Below are positions 45,084-56,318 of a stretch of DNA of 64,000 bases, piece after piece (position 1 is the first letter of the stretch; every line of letters starts with the position of its first letter). This DNA is from Clitopilus passeckerianus (lineage: Eukaryota; Basidiomycota; Agaricomycetes; Agaricales; Entolomataceae), in contig CALYLX010000143.1 in assembly GCA_944990035.1 (NCBI GenBank), forward strand, positions 558,001-622,000, in the 5' to 3' direction. The notes under the pieces were generated by a model. That model was not told the DNA's origin. It saw only the letters and a program-made list of their open reading frames with translations, and did no database searches. Both the position numbers and the translations under genes were made by a program.

Positions 45084-45155
45084 CACCACCGATGGGACTC
45101 GAACCCACAACCTTCGCCTCCGGAAAGCGACGCGCTACCATTGCGCTACAGCAGC
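45084..45155 (-). tRNA. tRNA-Arg(CCG)
   Basis: 72 nt: D arm GCGC/GCGC, anticodon stem TCGCT/GGCGA with loop TTCCGGA (anticodon CCG), variable AGGTT, and T arm GTGGG-TTCGAGT-CCCAT. A box TAGCGCAATGG and B box GGTTCGAGTCC are intact; no intron. It reads CGG arginine codons. The acceptor stem GCTGCTG/CGGTGGT pairs fully but uses four G-U wobbles in seven pairs. It lies 78 bp from the tRNA-Ser gene on the same strand. Confidence 0.85.
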
Positions 45156-45506
45156 TTGCCGTCGGTTATGAGCTCTGTCAGTCTCACCCAGCTTGTCTCC
45201 GACCATCATCGCGACACACATGGTTCAGCCGTGAACGTGCGCCGAATGATTCGATTGAATTTCTCTGAATCTCAGGCTTCTCTGTCACCGAGAAGGCTAC
45301 AAATGTCGAGCGACCCCGGCGAGGCGCGGTGTGGCTCCCCACCTGCATCTGGATTGGAGGAAGGCTAGCCAAAATCGCTATATTTGCAGCTTTCGACAGG
45401 CTTTTATCGATCGGACATGATGAAACGGTTGACATCCGCCTTGTTTATTCTGGCTTTTGTCCGGAACGTGGTTGTGCTCGGTTCTTCAGCCTCATCTGCT
45501 GTTGAA
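45156..45506. other. Promoter region of the histidine-phosphatase gene
   Basis: Nothing beyond short open frames. Confidence 0.5.
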
Positions 45507-46800
45507 ATGGCGACTCACAAGGACACGACTTTCACCGCGAGTTTTTCACTAATTTTGTTGTGTATTCCAGCGACTGATTTGCTCCACTTTTCTGCAGTAT
45601 GTTCCAGGCTTCTTTGCCCAGGATAACCTCACCGCCATCGGAATCCCTGCTGTCAGTATGCAATTTACAGGGAAAGAAGCAAACTCCTGATCATCTAGAT
45701 CTACAGGTTCCACCCAGATTCGGTCTTCTTGACGAGTCCCCTAATCGTTGGCCGAAACTCTTCGCTGAGGTCGAGCATTTGAATCGCCACGCAGAGCGGG
45801 GAACATCATACAAGGTCTTTATCCTTGGAAGGCACGGAGAAGGATACCGTAAGCATTAGCCCGACCCTCACTCAATCTTTTTACTGACGACTTGCTTGAC
45901 ATAGACAACGTCGGCGAGGCAAAGTACGGAACTCCAGAATGGGATGCGTATGTTCTGTTAACCCTGCGGCTAAAGCTATTTTCACTAATAGACCTGCAGT
46001 CACTGGTCTAAACTTGACGGCGATGGTGTAATCGTCTGGGGACGTAAGTCTAGTCAACCATGCTTGTGTGGAAGTGGCGATCTGATTTCTTCGACTCCAG
46101 CTGACGCTGAACTCACCCCTCTTGGTGAAACTCAAGCACAGACTGCCCACGAAGCTTGGAAGACGGAGCTTGCTTCCCACATCCCTCTTCCCGGAAAGCT
46201 GTACTCCAGCCCTTTGAGTCGTGCATTGAAGACATACGAAATCACCTTCGACAGTATTATTCCCAAACACCACACCGCACCAGAAATCCTCGAGGTCAGA
46301 CTGGAACGCTTGCATTTCGGCTACGAACTGACAACCCTTCTTTTAGTATTGTCGTGAGGTCTATGGCGTTCATACCTGTGATCTAAGACGCTCCAAGAAG
46401 TTCATCAAGACGACCTACCCTGACTTCAACTTCGAGCACGGATTCGCGGAGGAGGATCCCTACTGGGAGGCTGACGTTCGGGAGACAGACGAACATGTTG
46501 CCCTCCGTGCACATAGTGTGCTTGAACGTATTTTCAAACATGACAAGGACATATGTATGTTTGTCATTCTCTACTTCTCAAGCCTTCGATTCTGACCCGT
46601 TGTGCCAGTCATTTCCATCACTGCCCACAGCGGCTACATTAACGGATTCCTGAACGCGACTGGCCGCCCTCATTATGGGCTGCCTACTGGAGGTAAGCTC
46701 TTCGTCTCTCTCGCCATTCTTCTTCTCACTGGCTTGCTCAGGCATTCTTCCGATGGTCGTAAAAGCTACCACCGCCCATGGTCATTTATTGGCTAATTAG
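45507..46800 (+). CDS. Phosphoglycerate-mutase-like (histidine phosphatase) family protein
   Basis: Nine exons join to 283 aa: 45507-45540, 45608-45651, 45707-45848, 45905-45947, 46000-46043, 46101-46294, 46347-46554, 46609-46692, 46742-46800. The catalytic RHGEGYHNV motif (spanning two introns) holds the phospho-accepting histidine. The second catalytic region SITAHSGYINGFL and the arginine-bearing block SSPLSRALKTYEITFD are present. WGPDAELTPLGETQA is also typical. Members remove phosphate from small molecules or proteins through a phosphohistidine intermediate; the substrate here is unknown. No signal peptide, so probably cytosolic. Weakest points are the first acceptor at 45607 and the non-consensus donor 'gtcagt' after exon 2. 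Confidence 0.87.
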
Positions 46801-47136
46801 CTAGTCGTATTACCTCTGCTTTAAATTTCTGTTATGTCGGATATACAATGAATGAGAGCCTTCCAATGTTACCAAGCTCCGTGGGGTTCCATCTGATCGA
46901 TGCAGTGTTAGTCCATGTGCATCTGCGCAACTCCTACATATCGGCGCCAATCATATGCATTGATGCACCTGACAACCTTTAGAAGTGATCATCCTTTCAT
47001 CCAGACCTTTCTAGGTTACGCAATGTGGTCCCAGAAGTGGAGGCAGTGACGCTGCTGTTGTGTCGTGTCCCGATAAGCCTGAGATTCTTAACGATTCCGC
47101 AGCTTTAAAGCAGGGCGCGGACTTGCTCCTTAGCCA
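46801..47136. other. Intergenic
   Basis: Between two genes read in the same direction. No features recognised. Confidence 0.5.
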
Positions 47137-47847
47137 ATGCCACGACTCAATCTCCTCTTTACCCTTTGCCTTGGAATCGTTGTTGTTCTTTTCATCTTCC
47201 CACCACCACTACGAAACTTCTATAGCTTTTCACCGGCCATGGCTACCTCTTCTTGGTCATCGCCATACGAAGGCTGGCACCAACGAGCACTCAGCAACCC
47301 TCACCCCGATCCAAACACCTTCTCTCCATCTCGTGAGGGGCTGCGCTTTGCAGTCCTCAGAAACGCACCAGTAGAGGCGGAAGGCATCGACCTCACCTTC
47401 TTCAGCCCACCCAGCTCAGGCGAGGTACCCGATGGTGGCTTAGTCGCAGTCGACGCACTCGGAAGAGTCCTCATCGTCACTCCCAAAGACGCACAAGGCA
47501 TACTCGATTTAGCTCAGAAAACACTAGATCTGCCTCAGACGGGAGCCTTTAGGAATGCCTGGGTCGTGAACCAACCTACAACCAGCCAACCTATTGACCG
47601 GATCTTTGTTCCGAAGGCGAGCAATTCTCTGGTGGATGACAAGGCTGAGATTAGCGTTCAGGGGTTCTCCAAGTCGAAGAGGGAGTTGAAGAAGCCTGTT
47701 GGGGACATTACGGAGTTGCCGGATTCGTTATGGGAGTTGACGGGACTTGTGCTTGAGGCTCGGGAAGGAGCGACGACTCCTGGAAACGATAGGAGGAACC
47801 AAGATGTGCTTGACAAGGTTAGGGGTGTGGTATCGGATCTCTTTTAA
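47137..47847 (+). CDS. Unknown protein with N-terminal hydrophobic segment
   Basis: Single exon, 236 aa. Residues about 5-22 (NLLFTLCLGIVVVLFIFPPP) form a signal anchor or signal peptide. The remainder is soluble, with segments GLRFAVLRNAPVEAEGI, GGLVAVDALGRVLIVTPKDA and LWELTGLVLEAREGATTPG, and no cysteines stand out. An alternative start at 47239 (MATSSWSSPYEGWHQ) removes the hydrophobic part. I do not recognise the family. The gene converges with the GDSL esterase gene. Confidence 0.65.
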   Translation: MPRLNLLFTLCLGIVVVLFIFPPPLRNFYSFSPAMATSSWSSPYEGWHQRALSNPHPDPNTFSPSREGLRFAVLRNAPVEAEGIDLTFFSPPSSGEVPDGGLVAVDALGRVLIVTPKDAQGILDLAQKTLDLPQTGAFRNAWVVNQPTTSQPIDRIFVPKASNSLVDDKAEISVQGFSKSKRELKKPVGDITELPDSLWELTGLVLEAREGATTPGNDRRNQDVLDKVRGVVSDLF

Positions 47848-48011
47848 GATGGCGGTGGCCTTTATAATTCTCAATGGGATGGTGTAATATAATATGAATT
47901 CTTTCTTGAACACGAAGTGTACTTGGGGTTTGTTATATCATTGGTGTATGTAGTACAGCGATACGAAATACATGTTGACGCTAGACACCTGTTCCAGCTG
48001 ATAACCGCAGC

Positions 48012-49382
48012 TTAGTTGATAGCAGAAAGCTGAGAAACAAGGCCCTTGGCCCAGAGGCCATCTGAGCCGGTAGCAGGATGAAGGGCATCCTTCCAGACAT
48101 CTGGGAGCACCATTAGCTGCCATCCTTTGACTGAACAGTGTATGTATTACTCACAGACACCAATAGGTCCGAGGCAGGATGAGTCAGTCGGAGGAATTGT
48201 ACATCCGCCGAACGAAGAGTAGGAGCCACAAGTGCCGTTTGCAGTTTTGAACCCGTAAGTAGCAGGGTTGTCCATGATCTTCGCGAAGAGGGCATCTGAG
48301 AGAGGGGAGACGTTGAGTGGCGACGGGAAGATAAGCAAGGGCTGATCATACGATTGTCATACACGGAGCAGGTAACTCCTGACTTGGAAGCGCAGTAGGC
48401 GTTGGCCTTTGCTGCGAGCTGGCCGTTGAACTCGTTGATGCTGTCCTGCATAGCATCAGAGCATCAGCGTCAGTTCCCTCTCTCGTATGCCCTGGGGTTG
48501 AATACATACCCTCAGCTTGGCTTGTAAAGTTGCACCAGCACCAATACCAACCTGAGCTCGGTCGAAAGGCAGAACACCATTGAAGACGAAACGGCGAGCA
48601 CCGGCTTGGTAGAGTCTATCCACGGTAGCGAAGTAAGAGTTGAGGTCGGTGTTGTAGAGGGCTGACCCGCTCCCATTGGTATTCTTGTAAGAGTTGTTCA
48701 CGTCGTTGGCTGTCAACATGGCGTGGATTAGTCGCTTCTAATTGTAATGAGGAGAGGCTGCACTGACTGCCGAAGGTAACGGTGAAGAGCGCATTTGAGC
48801 CAGACCAGGGAACCTTTGCTGGGGTCACGTAGGTTGTGAAGGAGGTGACTTGGCTCCTGAAATCCGGTGGAGATGCGAAGACGATCGATGAGTCGGAGGT
48901 GGCTCCGCTCACTGCAAGCTGATGGGCTACTGTTAGTAAGAACCGGGATTCAATTGAAGAGACAGATACTAACATCAATCAGTTGCGTGTGTCCGACAAG
49001 GCTGTTGAATTGCTGAGCCCAGTTGGGACCTGCAGTCGTGCAGGATGTCGGAGTCAGGTGTTGCAAAGGATCATCTTTGCCGCCCCATCCGGTGGTAGCT
49101 GTACCGGGTCCGTTAGTATAGGACGACATACCAAGATGGTTAAGCTCACTATAACTAATTCAATTCGGGAACATTGGTTGGCAAATGATAAGGAGATCTT
49201 CAGGGCGTGAAAAACCGTACCTGTCACCACTGCATGGTTGTGTCAATGTCAACACAATGCTAAGAATATCGAGCTCAGGGTACTCACAAGGCGAAGATGT
49301 ACTTCGTGCTGTCGAGGATAGAAGCGAAAGCGAGGTTACTTCCGAGAGCAGCGAGAAAAACAAAGGTCTGGAAGCGGAACAT
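48012..49382 (-). CDS. Secreted GDSL/SGNH esterase (CE16-like)
   Basis: Exons 49382-49288, 49229-49221 (9 nt), about 49154-48974, 48918-48768, 48709-48510, 48445-48352, 48295-48155 and 48124-48012 give about 327 aa. A signal peptide opens the protein (MFRFQTFVFLAALGSNLAF). The nucleophile serine lies in FGDS, encoded partly by the 9-nt exon. The catalytic Asp/His pair is in WKDALHPATG near the C-terminus, and NDVNNSY supplies the oxyanion Asn of block III. Such enzymes deacetylate plant polysaccharides or hydrolyse other esters outside the cell. The acceptor of exon 3 is the least certain point: 49154 keeps GDSYS in frame, whereas a downstream acceptor with a good branch site (49098) would need a different donor. 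A TATAAAA sits about 45 bp upstream. Confidence 0.85.
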
Positions 49383-49423
49383 CTTCAACCGTTGTAATGT
49401 TCAAGAGGCCATTGTTCTTGAGC

Positions 49424-49430
49424 TTTTATA
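49424..49430 (-). promoter_or_regulatory. TATA box of the GDSL esterase gene
   Basis: TATAAAA on the minus strand, 42-48 bp before the ATG at 49382. Confidence 0.55.
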
Positions 49431-50176
49431 GCAGAGCTCGAGAAGACGAGATCATGTTTAAACAGCTGGGATGCCCAGAAGCAGGGAAGAGTAGAAGCAT
49501 GCTGAAGAAGGCCCATGCAAAGAAGCAGGAACTACGTCTGCATCAGCAAGCCTTCGTGACCTATTCCTGGATTGCTTGCGCGCTTCAGGTCAACTCAAGT
49601 GTATCTTCCTCAGCCCCATGATACATCCTCTGACCAGTCGAAGGCTAACCTCCGTATGCAGGCCATGCGTTGTCAGTTGAATTGAAGTGCTGATTTTGAG
49701 GTCGACGTCAAAAGCACCCGTTCCCTCGGTCCCGTCTTCTTCCCGTCAGCTCTTCAGCCAAACGCAAGTCAAGGATAGGGCTTAAAGCTTCATAACTAGA
49801 GTCGAAAATTGACGCTTGCGCCCAATAAGGATCTTCATTCATCCGCCAATGAAATTTGTGCCGAATGGTTATTCCTGGATTCCGCAACCACTACGAGGCG
49901 TTGGATCAGATCTTGTTAATGAAAATCGTCATCGACAAGTGACTAACCTCGCGTGTTCGAGGCCATACGAACGTGGAGAGAAGCCAAGTAAGCGACGTCC
50001 TGTCCAAAACATTCGAGGACATCAGCAGCAACGATCAACGGGTTCAACATCAGCACCTTGTCACGAACCACCATGACCATCTGGCGCCCCGAGCAAATGA
50101 CCTTCATTCGACATGCTGCCTCCGCTTCAACCTCTTATCTGCTGATATGCATCTAGTAATTCAGTTTACGAGGCTC

Positions 50177-50182
50177 TATAAA
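50177..50182 (+). promoter_or_regulatory. TATA box of the secreted protein gene at 50232
   Basis: TATAAA, 50-55 bp before the ATG at 50232. Confidence 0.55.
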
Positions 50183-50231
50183 CTGGGCTGCCGAACCTGG
50201 AAATGTATCTGAGAATCGGCCTCGATTTACC

Positions 50232-51141
50232 ATGTTACTCAAGTCTGCAAGTCTCGTGAGTTTCTTGGCTTTGGTCACTCATGTGGCCGCCATAAACCAA
50301 TACACGACAATTGGTGTGTAGAACCTGCGAATCACTAGCAGAACTATGACTGACTGAATGGGTTTGCAGGAAATGTGCCCAAGCCGGGGACCTGCGGCAA
50401 CTCGGGAGTTCTACCTTCTGGAGGTTGGATCGCCAACAAGAGATGTGGATATGTCATGGGTAGGGTACCAACAACATCCTAACGGGTCTACGAAACTGAC
50501 CGTGCACTCTAGGTACTGCCGTTGCAGGACACAGGTTCGACGTTTCTTCCACCGATTCGACGAATTATCACTATGGTCGCTACCGAGGCACTGCTGGCAA
50601 TTTCTGCACCTACCTCGTACCATCCGTGAGCCTCATTTGTTCATCGTTTGCAGTTCAATTTTCTCATTCGGCTTTTAGGCACTTGACCTGAACAGTGGTG
50701 CTTCCATCGCGGACTCATGTGGTTCTGACACTGCCGCTCGGATGTGCGACCGAAACTCGTTCGGAAGAGACTTCGATGCCCCTCCTCATCAAGGAGACGG
50801 CGCCATCATCGTCCCTCTCAATTTGGCCGGATGCCCTGGATACTACAACTACTTTGTCGTAAGTCTTCCCACTGCGTACCCTCCTAACTGAAATTGATTT
50901 TGACATTACTTTCTGCCAGGACTCGAATTTTGCGTCCGGCGCCTTCCAGGATCCAGTTCCGTTCAACATGGCGACTACCTCCAGCGGTGGCTACCGCTAT
51001 TCGACCCGAGATGGCGCTGCAAGCATGGTCCGAGCGAACGTTGCGGAGTGGGGCCAAACTATCTGGTTCTTCGTACCTCGCTCTTGTATTGCCGCCCAGC
51101 TTCCAGGTGGTTTGCACAACGAAGGTGGTGATGGCTGCTGA
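50232..51141 (+). CDS. Secreted cysteine-containing protein of unknown family
   Basis: Exons 50232-50313, 50370-50459, 50513-50616, 50679-50858 and 50920-51141 give 225 aa. A clear signal peptide (MLLKSASLVSFLALVTHVAA) precedes a mature domain with about nine cysteines, spread as TCGNSG, KRCGYVMG, NFCTYLALDLNSG, DSCGS, RMCDRNSFG, AGCPGYYNY and PRSCIAA. The acidic/glycine segment DAPPHQGDGAIIVPLNL is notable. No family recognised; the many disulphide-capable cysteines and size are compatible with a small extracellular enzyme or effector-like protein. It ends in a GGDGC tail. It lies divergent from the GDSL esterase and convergent with another small secreted protein. Confidence 0.8.
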
Positions 51142-51337
51142 TTACTGCTGTTGTATTCTGCACTTTGCTTCGCTCAATATTATTCGCCCTTGTTCTTTTA
51201 TCCGGAATCTGCAATAAGAAACAGCTTCAAGCTCATGCAGTAGCAACTTTCTTAAATCGCTCGACTAATTATATTTCTAGATACGATACCGAAGCCAGAA
51301 GCCACGAACACAGGTATTATCAAAAGAAGACGGGTAT

Positions 51338-51880
51338 CTAGAAGATATCACCAAGCTTATCGCCAATATCGCTTACAACGTCTTTGACCTCATCTTTCGC
51401 GTCGCCGGCTGCGTTCTTTACGGCCTCACCAGCGGATTTGATCTTATCCTCAAGACCGAATTCTTCAAGGCATGAATCACAAGCAGCGGGCTAGGCAGAC
51501 CAAGATGAGTACTTGCGGAACAGTAGAGGGTGGCAAGGAAGCACGACATACCATGTTTACGACAGCATTTGTAGCTCCAGCAAGGCAGCCTGCGTCAGCG
51601 AAGAGATCTAAAACGTGGTCAGATGTACTGTTCTTTCGACTGGTCTGTCCTATACTCACTAGCTCCTTCAGCTGCTGCAGCACTGGCACAACCAATGACT
51701 GTGGGAGCGAGCGCGACGACACATTCTAGAGAATTACCTGATAAGTCGGCTGCCTCGTTTTGCATTCAGCGATTACTTACTCGCAATGTCACAGTCCCGC
51801 CTCATGAACGTATGTCCGGTAGGGACAGCAAGGACGGTGCTGAGGGCAGCCAAGAATGCGACGACGCAGTGGAATTGCAT
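51338..51880 (-). CDS. Small secreted cysteine-rich protein
   Basis: Exons 51880-51781, 51737-51660, 51607-51552 and 51490-51338 give 128 aa. Signal peptide MQFHCVVAFLAALSTVLA, then a compact helical core with paired cysteines (RRDCDIA, LECVVALAPTVIGCASAAA, DAGCLAGATNAVVN, AACDSCLEEFGLEDK). The tail is a repetitive acidic/basic amphipathic helix (AGEAVKNAAGDAKDEVKDV) resembling an apolipoprotein-like or LEA-like stretch. The core pattern recalls a basidiomycete small secreted protein family. Function unknown; expected to be extracellular. A TATA-like element at about 52043-52048 lies about 165 bp upstream. Confidence 0.82.
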
Positions 51881-52592
51881 ATTTGGATGATTGGGATGGA
51901 TTAAGAAGGAGAGGCGGTTGGGTGATACGAGAACGAAAGAGCGTTGGTGGAAGTTGAACCAAGGGAGAAAAGGGAGAAAGGGAACGTCAAGTTCCGAAGG
52001 AAAGAGTGTGTGTTGAAGAATGGGATGAGTGCTGCTTGAGGTTTATATACGGTCCTCCACTCATCGTCGCCCGGAAATTCGTCGTCCATAACCAAAATCA
52101 ATGTATCCTTCGCATCAGTAGGAGGTGGAGTTACTGGTCTCGTGAAAATTGTCTTTGGCAGCCGAGACTACAATGACCTGGATACTTGAATCAATCTGCC
52201 AACCACCCTTGAAGGCTACTAGGTTACCAAGCGTCTATTGCGTTGGTTGCGGACGACCAAGGATTGACATCAGCGTCGGTCGCCGTCGGCCCTCAGATTC
52301 TACCTGATTCGGGAGCTGTTGTCAGGCGGTATTGAGCAACGTATTCAGTATCCGATGCCTATCAAGCCAGGACTTTTCGGTTTCTGAAACTTGGAAGAGT
52401 GCCGACAAGCATATGACTGGGAAAGCGGAAGTGGGTGGTTAAAGGATACAAGCATAAATGGTTGGTCTGAGATTTTTGGATACATGTACAGTTTGTATTT
52501 GCTTCAGTAAATGTCCTTATTAGATCCGGCACCGAACTGTCAAACACTGGGAGGAGCCCATAGAACAAGGCGCATCCATGTTTCCATCGCAC
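51881..52592. other. Intergenic
   Basis: Promoter of the small secreted protein gene (TATATA-like element near 52043-52048) and 3' flank of the GH15 gene. Nothing else recognised. Confidence 0.5.
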
Positions 52593-55500
52593 TCATCGAT
52601 GGTGCTCCAAGGTTCTTGACAGGTTATAAGCAGCAGAGATCAGAGTGACATGGCTGTAACACGACTTCAGCATGGGAGACCAGAATAAATAGCGATGAAC
52701 TCACGTAAATCCTTGAACAGCGTTACCCAGGCTAAGAGAAAGAATGACCCGTCAGACCGTGTTTCATATGTGTAGGTTGGAGGGTCTTACGCTTCTCCAG
52801 CGTCAGAAATTTCTTCTGTGCAAAGACCGACGTGGTTGAGATAGAGCAAGAAATCCTGTCGACAACGATCGGAACACAACGCGAGGAGCCCAGGAGAAAA
52901 CATACCTCAAACATGTTGACAGCTCGTCTCAGAAGTGCCTTGTCATATTGACCCGCCCGAGTCAAGGCCTCCACGCACCTGAAGATCCTCCAGTTAGAGT
53001 ATATCCAGAAAGTAAGAAAACCATATGACTGACCAGAGGGTACAGAGGCAGAAGGTTCCTTCTTCTCCCCCGACGCCATCATCCGACAAGTTCACGTCAT
53101 AGCGGAAGACCAGGTTCTGGACATGGAATGTTAGGCGTCATTTACGGTAGTGGTATAACATGACCTACGTTTGAAGTTAGACCGCCTCGGTCACGGCTCT
53201 TCAGGATCTGCCGGAGAGTCGACACGAATCTAGGATCAGACTACATCGTCCATCAGTTCAGTTCACATACGGAATTTATGCCAGACATTCACGTACCCCG
53301 TGAATGAAGAACACCAGTGGCATGATCAAGACCGCAGAATCCAACAAATGGGAGTCTTCGTAACTCTGTCCGAAATACTTGCCATCGGCGTTCCAGGCAT
53401 TGTGCATTATCTCCTCGTAGAGCTCGTCGCGTGACTCCAACCACTGCGTGCGGTTGGGGCAGGGCAAGGAGCGTTTGTCTGCAAGACGAAGTCCTAGACG
53501 GGCAAACGGTGAAAATCATGTCATTGGTGAAGCACAACAAATCTTACCTCGATCGAGCGCAACCCTGTTTGGAAGTTGGTGGTCAGGAATACCCTCAGTA
53601 TAGGATGAACAAGGGCATACCAAAGCATAACTTTTGAATACTATCTCACCATCCGTGAGACAAGTTTCACTTCAACGATGGCATGAACTCCTTACTGTGA
53701 AATGGCGTTCCTTGTTCCGTACCTCCCAGATGGACCTATCCGCGGGTTGAGCAAGGAGTTCACCTATGTTTCAAAGACGACTCACAGATCCGGCACTTTG
53801 ACTTTTGTCACCACGACTGAGAATGCAAAGTTAGGAACAATGTTTTTCAAAGTCACCGGGCGCTCTTACAGTCGACGCTGTTAAAAAACCTATGTCAATG
53901 GGGGAGTTTGAGCAGGTGTTGTTTCCACTCACAGTTCTCGTACAAGCACCCTTGATGATGTTAGCAAGTTATTCGGTGCTTGAAGGTACCCAACTCACCA
54001 GTCATCGTAAGACTAGATAGACCCGTTAGTCTGACTGAACGTAAAAATCCCGGAGAGGATAGCCTACCAATGGTTTTCCGAACTACAGAAGGCATAAGCG
54101 ACCAGTAAAGGATCAGAGCCAGGACCTCACACACCTTTTGGCCGAGATAGATACAATCCATCAGTTCACCGTAAATATCCTACAGACATGATCAGTTAAT
54201 CAGCGTTCATCGCTTAGAGTCATGTAAACAAGACATACCAGTTGAATATGGTCTGCAGCACCGTTACCGATCCTAACAGGCTTGGACCCCTTGTGACCGT
54301 CGAGATGGGTTAGTTCAATCTCTTCCAGATCTTTTCCGCCTGTTTGCCCGGAAGAGCTTAGTATGCTGAGGACCTGGAGACAACGGACGGAAAATACGTA
54401 CCGTGGATGCTATACATGATTTGCAAACTTCCATCGGCGTTCTTGTGTCTCAGGCGCTCGAAGATGAATTCCATATAGGCTTGATTGGATGGCAGATGTA
54501 ATGAGTCGGGGAAAGCAAAATGAGACGAGAAGTAGCTTACCGTTAGCCTCCTCCGTGAACCCGAGGCGAATGAGTGCGTAAAGGGTGAAGGAAGCATCCC
54601 GAATCCAAGAGTAGCTAGAACAGTGGGTATTAGTGTCGAGTCTGATCGAGCAACACGCCAACATACCGGTAGTCCCTACCGAGCAGGAGGTTAGTCGTTG
54701 GAAAATAGGTATATAGGAAGCTACACACCAGTTTCGAGTGCCTCCAATAAACTCGGGCAAGCTTAAGGTAGGGCTTGCGACTACTGCACCCGTGGGCTCA
54801 AAGATGAGAAGCTTGAGTGCCAGAGCACTTCGGTGAACGGCCTCCTTCCATGACCCTTTGTAGGTGGACTGGCGGATCCAGTCATTCCAATATTTGTTTG
54901 TGTTCGACAGTAGGTCTGAGAGAAGTTTCTTTTCGACAGGATTAGCTCTTTGCTCTATCAGAGACAAGGAAAACATACCTCGGTGAGGAATGGATCACCA
55001 ACGGGCCTTGCAACCTTCCCAAGAGGGGCGATACCAAGGCTGGCATCTCCATCCTTAGGTGGGACGGGAGGAGTCCTCAGCACGAAAGTCACAACTTGGC
55101 CTTCATGCAACTCCAACTTTGCTTCTGCGACGGGGCCTAGCAAGCCCTTGTTGCTCAGATCCACGATTTCGAGCTGGCACTGGGGTACGCTGCATCCATC
55201 TGCCGTCTTCTCACAGATATACCTCAGGTCCAAGTTGAGGTCTTTAGATTCAAATAGTGCTTTGAGGTGGCCATTGCCTTGGGGTACGCTTTCGTCGTCA
55301 ATGAGCTTGGTAGTATGTGCGTCGCGGGCGTAGTTGAAAGCAGGAGCACATTGCATTTTGACGGGGATGCTGCCGCGGATACATTCGACGCGTCGGATGA
55401 GCCATGGAAGGAGAGGCTTCGTGCTACCAGTCCCGATTTGAACAACGGGGCGAGGAAGGAAGTCTATTTAGGGGAGGTCAGATATTTAGTACCCTCAGGG

Positions 55501-55982
55501 TCGTGTCTGCATTTGCTGATGATGACGAACCTGTGACGGAAGCTACGCCTTCCTCGTTCATAAACTTGGTTTGCAAGATCTGAACCAGGCCGTCAATTTG
55601 AGGTTTGGGAAAATATATCGATAGAGCGTACGTTAGAGCTTGCAAGATAGTTCTGCTTGACCGTGAATGGAACGGTAGGCGTGATCGAGAAATGTCCGCC
55701 TTTATCTTTGTCGAGAACCCGAGCAAACACCGATGGTGAATCAAAGTTCGGGATGCAATAGCTTTCGACTACATCGGGGTGTTAACCTTCCTCTTAGCTT
55801 CAAGATAATCTTTACACGCACCAGAGCCGTCGATGCTGACGAGCGCGGCGGTCCTCAGATTTCCGATCCTGAATTATCTTCGTATGAGACCAGACATGAC
55901 CGTGGATGTGCAAAGCGACTTACAGGGCATGTTCAGCCAGCGGCAGGTAGTCTCTGTCATCCTTCGGGCGATAGTAGTTCAT
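52593..55982 (-). CDS. GH15 family glycoside hydrolase (glucoamylase/trehalase-like), about 25 exons
   Basis: The protein starts [19 protein letters not shown] and ends [11 protein letters not shown]. The N-terminal beta-domain is recognisable from [33 protein letters not shown] and [12 protein letters not shown]. The (alpha/alpha)6 barrel shows [48 protein letters not shown] (a likely catalytic Glu), [41 protein letters not shown] and HVGLCTEEI. These intracellular GH15 relatives cleave alpha-glucosidic bonds (starch fragments or trehalose-like substrates); the substrate is not fixed by sequence. No signal peptide. At least 24 introns are required, some between exons of only 8-15 nt: a DYR exon of 9 nt, FGKPL 15 nt, SYDDW 14 nt and a VDC exon of 8 nt. 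Exon joins were made by phase and family order, and exact ends of the smallest exons are provisional. Confidence 0.85.
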
Positions 55983-56318
55983 TGTTCAGTACTTCGTTCA
56001 ATATTGGGCCGCAGTTCAACGAGCTCTGTTATAAAGGACCAGAGAGCGATGCGGGGTAACTACAAGCTCTCATCGGGACCTCGTTCCGCTCAATCCGCTC
56101 CCGATCCATCACGTGCGTCTTCTATTTACCTCTCATCGCCGTCTGGATCAACGCGTTCACGGCCAAAATCGCTATTTGTGGCCTGAAATTGACAGAAAGC
56201 GAGGAAGAAAGAGACGTTGATATTGATAAATTAAAAACACGCGTTGCTCATCGCCAAGATCGAGGAAAATCATGATTATCGCGTCTAAATGTCACGGCTT
56301 TCTCGCTAAATCTACTTC
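55983..56318. other. Intergenic
   Basis: Between the GH15 start and the nitroreductase stop. No features recognised. Confidence 0.5.

Larger units (their letters stand above)
49383..50231. other. Divergent promoter of two secreted-protein genes
   Basis: Serves the GDSL esterase (left) and the secreted protein (right). TATA boxes at both ends are listed separately. Open frames inside have no features. Confidence 0.5.

Noticed and set aside
49221..49229. Ser-to-Arg loss of the GDSL nucleophile
   Set aside because: This reading required a poor donor (gttttt). A normal donor with the upstream acceptor keeps GDSY in frame.
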